In this document: positions 7,365 through 16,800 of the stretch, piece by piece
How positions within the stretch are numbered: the first letter of the stretch is position 1
Layout: each line of letters begins with the position of its first letter
Assembly (NCBI GenBank): GCA_008080735.1
Contig: SHMW01000027.1
Coordinates: forward strand, 1 to 35,239
Source of the DNA: Promethearchaeota archaeon
GTDB lineage: Archaea > Asgardarchaeota > Lokiarchaeia > Sigyniarchaeales > SOKP01
Reading direction: 5' to 3'
Length of the DNA: 35,239 bases
Notes under the pieces: generated by a model
Seen by the model: only the letters and a program-made list of their open reading frames with translations
Told to the model about the DNA's origin: nothing
Database searches by the model: none
Translations under genes and position numbers: made by a program

Positions 7365-10300
7365 TTACCCTTCAGTTAACCTATGAAGCACCCCACAAAT
7401 AGTTTCGTCTTGAGACATCTCACATCTGATTTTTAATAACGAGATTACACGTTTTTTGATTTCTTCTTCTTCATATCGAACTGTTCGTCCCAAAAGAATC
7501 GCTATGGAACGTTGGAGCTCAATAGAAAACTCATCGCTGAGATGTTTTAGTAATTTTGGTAAAAATGGGGTGATCCCCTTTTGTCGAATTATTTCATCCA
7601 TTGAATTGATCATTCGGTTTCGCACATTCTCAGAGGGGTCTTCCAGTAAATCAAAAATCTCATCAAAAATGTTATCAATATCAACTTCTACATACCGCTT
7701 TAGTAATTTTGCTGTTGCTTCCCTCACATTTTCGTTTTCATGTTGGGTATTGTTCTTGATTATTTTAAATGGTATTTCAGACGGTTTTAGTTCTTTAATT
7801 TCAGAGAGCAGGTTGATAGCCGATCGCCTAACCCATGTTTCCTCATCATCAAGTAGGGAAATTAATTTTTTAATAACAAAATCTTTATTTTTTATCTGAG
7901 CAACTATTTTTCCCAGAGCGTTAATTGCTGCTTCTCTTACAATCCAATCCTCATCTGAAAGAGCTTCGTTCAGTAAAGCGTCTACTGCGTCTTTATAATT
8001 TTCTGAAAGTGCCCCTATTTTCCCGATCATTTTAGCCGCAGATTCACGTATGAATGAGTCCTGTTCTGAAAATAATTGTATGGCAGAATCAATTGAGATT
8101 AGATTTGGGTTATTTTCGGCAATTTCCGAGAATGATTTGACTAGAGTTATTTTTACTGAAGTCTCTTGTTCATCAAACACCTCTAAAAATTCATTTATTA
8201 CAGGTTTTATGCTTTGAGGATCTTGTTTTGCAATTTTTGCCAAGATCTTTGATGCTTCCTTTTTAATTCCCTCTTCTGAAGTAGTTTTTAAAATTGATAA
8301 AATTCGTTTTATATCAATCTGATCTGAATATTCATCAGCTAAACCTTCTAAAGCCGAAAAAACATTTAATTGGATATCTTTATTTTCCGATTCAGATAAT
8401 TTGATTAATTCGGGTATAATTTTGTCAGGATAAGATTGCGCCATTTTAATAAGCGTACGAGAGATGATCCCTTTAGAAACGAATCTTGAGACGTCTGGGA
8501 TTTTTACTAATTCAGATAAAATTAATTTAGGATCATATTTCGTTTTTTCCACTAGTATTTGGGAGACTTTACTTTTTATATCTACACTATCAACTTTGAT
8601 AAAATCTAAAAGGATATTTAGAATTTCCTCTTCATTTTTTCGCCACATATTTCCTAATACTGATATAATGCTCAATAGTGAATCTGTATCCCGCTTATCT
8701 ATTTTATTAATGATATTTTTGATGTCGATAGCTTTCGGTTTTTCTTTGAAATATTTACTGATTGCAAACACCGATGCTTCTCTCAATTTTGGATTTTGGC
8801 TTGAAAGACCATCTAAAATGGGAGGGATTGGGATTGAATATTTTTTAAAATTACCAAGATTACCTAGAACCTCAAAAATTGCAGCTCTGACTAAACTTGA
8901 AGGATCTCTCATCAATGGAATTAAATTTGGGATTAATTCAGAATCAAACTCATCAAGCTTAAAATTTTTTAAATTTTTAATCGCAGAAGCTCTAATTTTT
9001 TTATTGGGATGATTTATTTTATTAATAATAAGATCGATGGGAACCTTATAGGAGGTTTTTGATAAAATATTTAAAGCCTCAACTTGGATCTTGTTTTCAG
9101 GATCGTTTAATAAGCTTTGGATATTTAAGTTATCCATTCCTACGTCTACTTCCTTAATCAAACGGGAAATTGCTTTCAGAGAGATCAATTTTAATCTCCA
9201 TTCAGGATCCTCAGTTAATTCGGTTAATAGTTTGATAGGGATCAATTTTAGAAATGAAAAATTGGTCTCAATTAAAGACTGTGCAATTCGGATACTTTTA
9301 TCATAATTCGGTGATCTCAATTCTTCAATAACCCACTGCTTAATCTTTTCCGGCGCTTCATCTTGAAGCATCAAAAAAATTTTATAGCTTACTTCTCTCA
9401 CTTTAGGATCATCATCACATAATCCATCTAATAGTTGGTATTTGATTTTGATATGGTCTATATCAATATCAACTTTATGAGGAATTCTCTCGTACATTTT
9501 AATTAAGGCTTTTTGAGCATTTTTACTAACTTCCGGGTCGCTACTTTTAAGATAATTGAATAATGGAACCGGATCGAAAGTTTGGGCATACTGGTTAATT
9601 TTTGAAAATTTTAAATTTATATTAAACTCGCTTTTCCTTGAGAGGAAATAATAAGAAGTAAACGTGATAAGTACAATTTCTTCTATAACTGCTGGAATTG
9701 CAAATAATATGGAGTTAGGGGGGATAGTTGCAGTAAATACCCATGAATTAAAGGTTTCTGTCAATTTATCGATATTTACAATAAGAAAATTCACAAGAAC
9801 ATTAATCCCCACAGCAGCCATTAAATATGCGGCAAAGAATACGTCTATTCCTCTATACTGGATTTTTCTACCCCAAAATCGTGTAAAATATCCAACCACT
9901 CCAAACAAAAGAGTGACAAACACCATTCCCGAGTAAGAATAAGTCGAGATCGCAAGAGAACCAGTTGCTAAGAAACCCAAAGTCTGGAACATTGATATCC
10001 ATTGCCATACAAATACAAACAACATCAAACCTAAAGTAATATATGGAAAAGGATCATCGATAAATTCATCCATACTTCTTTTAGAATCTTCATATCCTAG
10101 AAAAATTGATCTTTTCATATCTGGAATATGGATAAAAGCATTCGTGATTCCCGCAATGTATCCTTTAGCACCGAAATATGTGAGAATCATCAATGGATAA
10201 ACTAAAAACCAAGTTGACCATATCATAATAAAAGGAACTCCTGCAAGAGTTATCAATAGCGGAGGGACAACAAAAATCAGAAAATAAACACCCAGAGAAA

Positions 10301-10724
10301 TAAAGAGTGAAATAATTTTTGAATTAATTCTATTTATTACTTTTTCTCCGAGAATTCTATGAAATATTGTTAATCCTTCTTTCGATTCAGATGAAATCGC
10401 AATATAAATAAAATCAATTAAAGGATAAAGGGAGATATAAATAAGGCAAACAGAAAGGGGGATTAGAAGTACTAATTCATTAATTTTTTCAGGTGGGTTT
10501 ATCCCCATTGTCCACAAATCCGGAGATTTTATTGCAAATATGAACGCCATCGCAACTATTATTATTACAGCCATACTAAAGATTAAACCATAGAAAATAC
10601 AGAGCAAAATTTCTTTATATGACAATTCACCTTTTTTGACTAAAGCAACCTGCTTATAGATGATATAAAATCCGATTAGGACAAACACGGCAAAAATTAT
10701 AGCTAATAGTATCTCAGCAATCAC
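7365..10724 (-). CDS. Polytopic membrane protein with a long C-terminal HEAT-repeat solenoid
   Basis: A 1119-residue protein with two halves. Residues 1 to about 370 contain roughly ten hydrophobic helices. Residues about 385 to 1119 form a continuous array of HEAT-type helical repeats, recognisable by recurring units such as NPKLREASVFAISKY, DSFIRESAAKMIGKI, DWIVREAAINALGKI and ETWVRRSAINLLSEI spaced about 35-40 residues apart, giving some 18-20 repeats. HEAT solenoids bind proteins, so this is likely a membrane-anchored scaffold or receptor, probably with the solenoid in the cytoplasm. The last helix carries AVIEEIVLITF, but the other CAAX-protease motifs are missing. The start is GTG 10724. 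It lies alone between mcm (265-nt gap) and gins23. Function is unknown; large HEAT proteins are common in Asgard genomes. Confidence 0.85.
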   Translation of the reverse strand: MIAEILLAIIFAVFVLIGFYIIYKQVALVKKGELSYKEILLCIFYGLIFSMAVIIIVAMAFIFAIKSPDLWTMGINPPEKINELVLLIPLSVCLIYISLYPLIDFIYIAISSESKEGLTIFHRILGEKVINRINSKIISLFISLGVYFLIFVVPPLLITLAGVPFIMIWSTWFLVYPLMILTYFGAKGYIAGITNAFIHIPDMKRSIFLGYEDSKRSMDEFIDDPFPYITLGLMLFVFVWQWISMFQTLGFLATGSLAISTYSYSGMVFVTLLFGVVGYFTRFWGRKIQYRGIDVFFAAYLMAAVGINVLVNFLIVNIDKLTETFNSWVFTATIPPNSILFAIPAVIEEIVLITFTSYYFLSRKSEFNINLKFSKINQYAQTFDPVPLFNYLKSSDPEVSKNAQKALIKMYERIPHKVDIDIDHIKIKYQLLDGLCDDDPKVREVSYKIFLMLQDEAPEKIKQWVIEELRSPNYDKSIRIAQSLIETNFSFLKLIPIKLLTELTEDPEWRLKLISLKAISRLIKEVDVGMDNLNIQSLLNDPENKIQVEALNILSKTSYKVPIDLIINKINHPNKKIRASAIKNLKNFKLDEFDSELIPNLIPLMRDPSSLVRAAIFEVLGNLGNFKKYSIPIPPILDGLSSQNPKLREASVFAISKYFKEKPKAIDIKNIINKIDKRDTDSLLSIISVLGNMWRKNEEEILNILLDFIKVDSVDIKSKVSQILVEKTKYDPKLILSELVKIPDVSRFVSKGIISRTLIKMAQSYPDKIIPELIKLSESENKDIQLNVFSALEGLADEYSDQIDIKRILSILKTTSEEGIKKEASKILAKIAKQDPQSIKPVINEFLEVFDEQETSVKITLVKSFSEIAENNPNLISIDSAIQLFSEQDSFIRESAAKMIGKIGALSENYKDAVDALLNEALSDEDWIVREAAINALGKIVAQIKNKDFVIKKLISLLDDEETWVRRSAINLLSEIKELKPSEIPFKIIKNNTQHENENVREATAKLLKRYVEVDIDNIFDEIFDLLEDPSENVRNRMINSMDEIIRQKGITPFLPKLLKHLSDEFSIELQRSIAILLGRTVRYEEEEIKKRVISLLKIRCEMSQDETICGVLHRLTEG

Positions 10725-10851
10725 GGGATTTCACAAAAGTAGTAATTTATTAAATAATTAAATATAATTTCTAATTTCTATTTGTTATAATGCATTATGT
10801 TTACAAAATAAAAAATATAATTGAATTATAAAAAGCTATTGAAATAGAAAT

Positions 10852-11406
10852 TTGTTAAAAATTAAAGAAGATTTAGAGGAGTTGCTAACCAGAACGAATT
10901 TTGTTTTCAAGCATTCAGAAATATTAACAGAATGTGTAAAAGATTACAAAGGTTTTTCCCTCTTAAATATGAAAATTGGTCCTTTTAAACGAGGAAAGAA
11001 CTACAAATTAAAATTCTTCATAGCAGTCCCATTAATAAAAAAAAATATATTGATATTATCACCTCAAGAGAAATGTGATAACATCGTTGTTCAAAGATAC
11101 GCAATAAGTGAAAGAGATGATCGCAGACTAAGAGAGATTGATGAAAAGAACTTTCTGAATAAAATTAAGGAATTTAAACTTTTTATGGAAAAAATGATTG
11201 AAGATGGAACTAAACCAAAATCAGATTTAGATAAATTCAATTCATATAAGGCTAATATTATAGATAGTCGTTTATTAAAATTACTTAGATTAGCTCGCAC
11301 TGAATTGTCTGTAGCAGATGAAAGAAGATTAACAAATTCCGAGCGGATATTAATTAGTAAGATTTCAGAATTAATACATAAATGGAGAGGGTTTTATATT
11401 CAATAA
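10852..11406 (+). CDS. gins23: GINS complex subunit Gins23 (Psf2/Psf3-like)
   Basis: A 184-residue protein that fits the Psf2/Psf3 class of archaeal GINS subunits, part of the CMG replicative helicase with MCM and Cdc45/GAN. Its domain order is B then A. The N-terminal B-domain signature is KIGPFKRGKNYKL followed by FFIAVPLIKKNILIL (about 41-69), matching the family's GPF-x-x-G pattern and its wall of small hydrophobic residues. The C-terminal A domain includes SRLLKLLRLART (139-150) and LTNSERILISKISELI (160-175), the helix pair conserved in GINS proteins. It starts at TTG 10852. In many archaea gins23 adjoins mcm, and here it is nearby but separated by the HEAT membrane protein. It converges on pyrE with a 10-nt gap. 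The call rests on motif recognition alone. Confidence 0.75.
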   Translation: MLKIKEDLEELLTRTNFVFKHSEILTECVKDYKGFSLLNMKIGPFKRGKNYKLKFFIAVPLIKKNILILSPQEKCDNIVVQRYAISERDDRRLREIDEKNFLNKIKEFKLFMEKMIEDGTKPKSDLDKFNSYKANIIDSRLLKLLRLARTELSVADERRLTNSERILISKISELIHKWRGFYIQ

Positions 11407-11416
11407 AAATAGACAA

Positions 11417-12106
11417 TTAGTATATTAGTTTTAATTTCTTTACTCCATATTCTAAAAAGTATTCCTCAACTTTTCGTGCAATTTTTTGGTCGATTTTTGT
11501 TTTTTGATAAATTTTTGGTAGGAGTTCTAAGGCATTACTCATTGAATAATATGGGATGTCTTTTGTATTAAGTATCTCCTCTACTGTTTTACCGTCAGGT
11601 CTTATTTCATCCCGATTAGTTAAGCTTATCGTAGCGGTAATCTTTATTTCTAATTCTAAAAATTTGTCAACAACTTCAATTAAAGATTGTCCAGTAGTGG
11701 TCACGTCTTCTAGAATAATTAAATTCCCCCTCGGTACGCCTAAATAATATCTGTCTTTAAGTTGACCGTGTTTCTTTGGGGCTCCGCGACCCATTGATAA
11801 AATAAATTCACCTTCTCCATAATCATTTTGTGATTTAGCCCATTTAAATTGCGTAATCAATCCAATTTTAGTGGCTCCTTCAGGCACTCCAAAAAAACAC
11901 TTTGGTTCTAAATTTAATTCTTTTACATATTTTATAATAAAATCTGATAATTCATCTGTTAAATATACATCAGCAACAATATCTCTCCAATTGACGTACC
12001 AATAGGAAACTCTTCCAGATTTTAAGGTGATTGGTTCTTTAAAAAAACCAATAACATTATTATCTATAACAAAGTTGGCAAATTTTTCCCTTATATTATG
12101 AATCAT
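11417..12106 (-). CDS. pyrE: Orotate phosphoribosyltransferase family protein
   Basis: A 229-residue type I phosphoribosyltransferase, most like orotate phosphoribosyltransferase, which makes OMP from orotate and PRPP in pyrimidine synthesis. The OPRT N-terminal signature LKSGRVSYWYVNWR is clear (the family has K-S-G-R-x-S-x-x-Y). The PRPP-binding loop is LIILEDVTTTGQS with the two acidic residues and TTTG. The flexible segment RGAPKKHG fits the catalytic loop. Its ATG overlaps the stop of the upstream HEAT gene as ATGA (12103-12106), so the two are translationally coupled at the end of the top6B-top6A run. The C-terminal extension of about 40 residues is longer than in minimal OPRTs, so a related PRTase specificity cannot be excluded. 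Confidence 0.85.
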   Translation of the reverse strand: MIHNIREKFANFVIDNNVIGFFKEPITLKSGRVSYWYVNWRDIVADVYLTDELSDFIIKYVKELNLEPKCFFGVPEGATKIGLITQFKWAKSQNDYGEGEFILSMGRGAPKKHGQLKDRYYLGVPRGNLIILEDVTTTGQSLIEVVDKFLELEIKITATISLTNRDEIRPDGKTVEEILNTKDIPYYSMSNALELLPKIYQKTKIDQKIARKVEEYFLEYGVKKLKLIY

Positions 12107-12621
12107 TTACTATCACGGAATTTAATATATTCTTTTCGTGCTTTAGCATATTCTTCTGCACTTATCTTACCATCCATAAATAAGTCTTCCTTTTCTCGCA
12201 TAATCTTACGCTTTTCATTTAATTTTTTCCGTCTTTCTTCTCTTCTAAATAATTCTAAGATTCCATCTGCTAATGTTTTAATATCTTTATTTTCTTTTTT
12301 CAGCAAATTTTCTAAGTAAGGTTTAATAGGTCTCGCCAAGTCTAAATTTTCATTTGCAATTTTATCTATTCGTTCTAAAGCATTGAAAATCTCTTCATTA
12401 TCCTCTCCTTCCAATACCTCAATTAATCTTGGAATAGCAACATCCTCCATTATTTCATCTAAATATTTCTCAACAGCTTTCCTTACCTTCTCATCGTCAT
12501 AAGTATCCAATTTGTTATTTCTAATGTATTCAATAAAAATTAATGGAAGCTCGATTGACCATTCTTGCATTTTTTTTTTATCAATTAATTGTACGATCCC
12601 TCCATCTTTTTTGCGAAACAC
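12103..12621 (-). CDS. Small HEAT-like helical protein in the topo VI operon
   Basis: A 172-residue, entirely helical, charged protein of unknown function. The middle (about residues 45-120) resembles two or three HEAT-type helix pairs (VAIPRLIEVLEGEDNEEI, LARPIKPYLENLLKKENKDI). A basic helix (RREERRKKLNEKRK) follows, and then a C-terminal SHOCT-like helix pair (DLFMDGKISAEEYAKARKEY). It starts at GTG 12621 with GAGGTGAT about a dozen bases upstream and 21 nt after the top6A stop. It ends in an ATGA overlap with pyrE. Its place between topoisomerase VI and pyrE suggests co-expression with them. A role as a topoisomerase partner would be speculation. Confidence 0.75.
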   Translation of the reverse strand: MFRKKDGGIVQLIDKKKMQEWSIELPLIFIEYIRNNKLDTYDDEKVRKAVEKYLDEIMEDVAIPRLIEVLEGEDNEEIFNALERIDKIANENLDLARPIKPYLENLLKKENKDIKTLADGILELFRREERRKKLNEKRKIMREKEDLFMDGKISAEEYAKARKEYIKFRDSK

Positions 12622-12642
12622 TCTAATAATTAATCACCTCTA

Positions 12643-13830
12643 TTATAACCAATCCCCAGTTGTAAGTTTTTCTGGAAGATATTTTTCAGTGAGAAATTCA
12701 AACCCATGCGATGAGAGTGCTTGAATCTCTGCTTTTTTCTTAATTTTTAAGGCTAATTCAAGATCTTTTTTCCATTCTTTATTCTTTTTGACAAAATCTT
12801 CTTTGAGCAGATCTTTCGTTCGTTTAATATCTGTTTTATTCATATCCAACCGACAATCATCAGGAACATTATATTTATCCAAATCTCTTGTTAATACCCC
12901 CAAAAGCTTTATATCGGGGGTTGCTAAGAAAGGAGATTCATAACTCAATCTCTTAGAACCTCGCATATATACACTATGGATATAATGTCCATAAGGATCA
13001 CTGTCTACCAAACTAAAGACGGGAAGTTGTAATTCTTTACTTAGTCGTTTCAGAAACATCCGTACAGCTACATTTCCTACACCTTGAGCAGTGAGAATGA
13101 TGCAAGGATAATCCTTCCAGAAGCGTGCTTCCGCCAGTCGCATCATCGCAGCATCCTTTTCTACTACGAGAATAAATTCAGCATCAGACTCTAGGATTTC
13201 AATATTATCTAACATTGGACTAATTCCCCAACCCCCACTACCTAATCCTTCTAGATCAATAATATCATTTTTATCCCTTATTCTTAGTCTTCCGACACAG
13301 GATCCTCTCGCAGATGCAACGACGTGGGTCGAATTTCTCGTAGTGTAAAGCATTGTTGCCACATCCTCGATACTTTTATCACTGTTTTTTTGATCTTGAA
13401 AAAGTTTTACGTCAGTATAAAAAATTTCACGTTTAGTCGCATGCATATCCTTCTTTAATAATTCGTTTATAATTTCTAAAACTCTCATTAATCTGGTAAT
13501 ATCCGCCACACTTGTTAATGAATGAAATTGCTTTTTTTGAATTTGTCTTCCAAGCAATAATAGATCAGATTCCTCATCCCAAATGATATTTGAATTGGAA
13601 CGAGATGGTAATTCAATAACGGGTTTTCCGGTAATGTATATTTCTTCGATGAGGCTATCGACTAATGAATATAATCTATCTAATGCCTCTCTTCTCCTTA
13701 AATCGTCTATTTTTATGGTATCCTTGGGTAATTCGATATCTGTTTCACCCAATTCTTGGTCTTGAAGGTTATTCATTAATTGTTTCGTAGCTTTCAAATC
13801 CCATTCCAATTTCTTTTCATTTTTCGGCAT
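12643..13830 (-). CDS. top6A: DNA topoisomerase VI subunit A (Spo11-like)
   Basis: A 395-residue catalytic subunit of the type IIB topoisomerase, which cuts both DNA strands to relax and decatenate DNA. The winged-helix (CAP) domain has the active-site tyrosine Tyr138 in KREIFYTD, the nucleophile that makes the 5'-phosphotyrosyl bond. The Toprim domain follows, with the metal-binding glutamate in FILVVEKDAA and the aspartates in SLVDSDPYGHYI. Length is normal for the family (about 360-400). It begins 12 nt after the top6B stop, so the two subunits should be translated from one message. It is a relative of eukaryotic Spo11, but the complete pair indicates genuine topo VI. Confidence 0.97.
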   Translation of the reverse strand: MPKNEKKLEWDLKATKQLMNNLQDQELGETDIELPKDTIKIDDLRRREALDRLYSLVDSLIEEIYITGKPVIELPSRSNSNIIWDEESDLLLLGRQIQKKQFHSLTSVADITRLMRVLEIINELLKKDMHATKREIFYTDVKLFQDQKNSDKSIEDVATMLYTTRNSTHVVASARGSCVGRLRIRDKNDIIDLEGLGSGGWGISPMLDNIEILESDAEFILVVEKDAAMMRLAEARFWKDYPCIILTAQGVGNVAVRMFLKRLSKELQLPVFSLVDSDPYGHYIHSVYMRGSKRLSYESPFLATPDIKLLGVLTRDLDKYNVPDDCRLDMNKTDIKRTKDLLKEDFVKKNKEWKKDLELALKIKKKAEIQALSSHGFEFLTEKYLPEKLTTGDWL

Positions 13831-13842
13831 TTAATCTTCACC

Positions 13843-16800
13843 TTAATTTAATTTCCAAAATTTCTTTCCTTTGTTAGATTTTACAACAACTTTTTCTTTT
13901 CTTTCCAGTTCTTTTAATTTTACTTGTAAAAGTCGAGCATCTAGCATATCTTTTATTCTCATCTTAAAGATTAAATCTTGAATATTTTGCCATTTATTTT
14001 CTTCCAACGCTTCTAAGATTGCCTCGTTAGTGATAACAGGTAACTTTTGCTGTCTCGTTTTTGAGGGCATTGGTGGGGCTTTTACTTTTTTCTTCCTCTT
14101 TTCCTTTGTTATTTTTTGGGGTTTTTCTACTACTTTCTCTTTTTCCTTTTCTTTTTCTTTGACACCCACCGCGATTTGAATAGTTTCAATTATTTCTGCT
14201 TTTCTTGCACGGGAAGGTAAATCCACATCCTTTTTGTCGGCAATGCTCTTTAATTCCTTTACTGTATAATCGTCGAGGTTTTCGAAATCGATTTCTTCCC
14301 TTTTCTCTTCTTCTCTTTCTTTCTCTTTTTCTTTTTTCTTTTCTTCTTTTTCTTCCTTCAATTCAATGGAATCTTCAATAGTCTCAATTATTTCTGCTTT
14401 TCTTGCACGTGAAGGTAAATCCACATCCTTTTTGTCGGCAATGCTCTTTAATTCCTTTACTGTATAATCGTCGAGGTTTTCGAAATCAACTTCTTCCTTT
14501 TTCTCTTCTTCTCTTTCTTTCTCTTTTTCTTTTTTCTTTTCCTCTTTTTCTTCCTTCAATTCAATGGAATCTTCAATTGTATCAATTATTTCTGCTTTTC
14601 TTGCACGTGAAGGTAAATCCACATCCTTTTTGTCGGCAATACCTTTTAATTCCTTTACAGTATAATCTTCAAGATTTTCAACGTCAATTATTTCTTTTTC
14701 TCTCTCTTTCTTAATCTTTCTCTTTTTAGAAATCTTTTCTCTAAGATCTTCGCTGATTTGGGGTCTTTCCTTCCTAATTGGTGTTTTCATTAATTTTTCG
14801 AGTTCTTCTTTCGAGATCTCATCTTTATAATTACTACCTTCTTGAGCAATATTATACAGACTGCTGACAAATTTAGGAATATATTTTTCAATCAAGTTGG
14901 CTCGTTTTTCTTTTTTCCGTATTTTCGCCCGTCTGTTGAGATAAACTCTTAATCTTCTCCCGATAGCTTCTAAACAATATTTGATTTCATTTATAAGATC
15001 CTCATCATCAGCAAGTGCGTTTTTGGATTGGGATTTGAACATTAAATGCACGTAAGGTCCAGATACATTCACCAGTAATTTAATTGGGCCTTTAGGTAAG
15101 CCATTATCAAAACTATCTAAATTATAATTTTTCCAGTTAACAGCTTGAACAGCCTTCGTTATTGCACAATCCGCAGTGTCTCTCAATTTTGGTGTTCTAT
15201 TAACAAATCGAGATAACACATCTCGGGAACGTTTAGGTACTTCTAATTTATTTGCATAGGCAAGGACACCCTCAACAATATATGCCAATCCTTTACCACT
15301 CGTCGGATCCCGCGTTTCCGCTGCTACAAAATCATCCTCTCTAGTGAAGTTTTCTACAAAATATTCAAAAACTTGTTTATAATCTATTTCTTCTGAAGTT
15401 TCTGAAAGTTCTAATAAAGAGTGCAAATCTTGTGAATACCCTTCTGGCTCAAAATTGTCGTTTTCTAGTAAAAATTGTGATAAAATCTTCGAATTGAATT
15501 CTATCAATTCCTTATCAGTTAATTCAGTATTCTCTAAATCTTCTTCGCTAATTTCTGGGTTTTCCCCCAATAGACGTTGTTTTTTGCGTTTTAAAGCGCT
15601 CCTTGTTGAGGTTTTAAGATCTTCAACTGGTGTTCCAAAATCATCCAAATTTTCTGAAACTTTTAATCCCAATTCCTTTATCAGTGTATTTTCTAATACC
15701 ACATCACCAACGGGTACGACGGTATCTGTGGGAGGTGACATATATTTTACCGACTTAAAGGCAAAAAAGAGAGAATTAAATTGATCATTTGTAAGATCTT
15801 GTGGTCTTGCGTCCGAAATTTTTACTTCTTCTACCAAATCTTCAAAATCTCGAACTTTCTTCTTCGTTTTTATCTCTTCTAATCCTGTTTTTTGATCTTT
15901 AAAAATCTTATTTAGATTAGCTCTCAGACTGTCTTTGTCATCCCTTATTGCATCTATCTTCCTTCTGAGTTTTCTCACGTCCCTCTTGATTTTTCTCTGT
16001 TCTTTTTTTGTGTCTGCTTTTTGGATTTTTGTTTTAAATTTTTTAATCTTATCTGTAATTTCATCAATTTCATCGTTTAAGTCTTGATATTTTTCAATCT
16101 CGTTCCAATATTGCTCTTTAATTTCATCTGATTTCACTTCATATACAATTAATTTATCTCGTGGCCTTGATGACCTTCCATATACACGTTTTTCATATCT
16201 AAGAAAATATATATCATCGCTTTTCTTCTTAACTTTCTTAAGAAATCCAGTATCTAGAATTAAAAGATTTAGTTTGTCTTGAAGATCTCGTTCTGCCAGC
16301 TCCACGACTTCCTTGGCCGTGTTGTAGCTCATACGGACAAAATTATCCTGTAAAAATGAAGTCAATGATAAATGTTCTGATTTTCCTAATAAATCTTGAA
16401 GATCACCTATATTAGTTGAGGATGGATGGGGTTTTGCATATTTTGGCTCTGCTGGAAATGAGGAAACCTTTCTTGGAAAGATATATTCTTCGTCGTAAGG
16501 GTCTATATAAATTATTGTTACGTGAGGATTCATTAGGGCCGTTTCTTTCACATAGGTATCTACATAACCTCTGACATATTTTATATTAAGATAATTGAGC
16601 TTAATATAGGTACCATGTAGGAACGGGACATCTATTTCGGTGGGATGGACCACATACCTTTTTTCGTTTTTTGAAGTAGTAAAAAATTCAGAAGCTGTCG
16701 CATAGAGATTATCCGCTGTTTTAGAAACGGCAACAATGGGTTTTCCAGTAGTATTTTGAGAATCACTAAATGCGCTTGGTGCTCCAAAACCTTGACTTCC

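Noticed and set aside
9600..9720. CAAX-protease (CPBP) domain in the HEAT membrane protein
   Set aside because: An EE pair occurs in AVIEEIVLITF, but the Arg of EExxxR and the later His motifs are missing.
14180..14690. CRISPR array
   Set aside because: The period is 198 bp, units are coding throughout, and no unique spacers alternate with short repeats.
14403..14714. Plus-strand reading frame across the top6B repeat
   Set aside because: It is the antisense of the repetitive Glu/Lys-rich coding sequence, which yields long Phe/Leu-rich open frames by composition. No start signal or family motif supports it.
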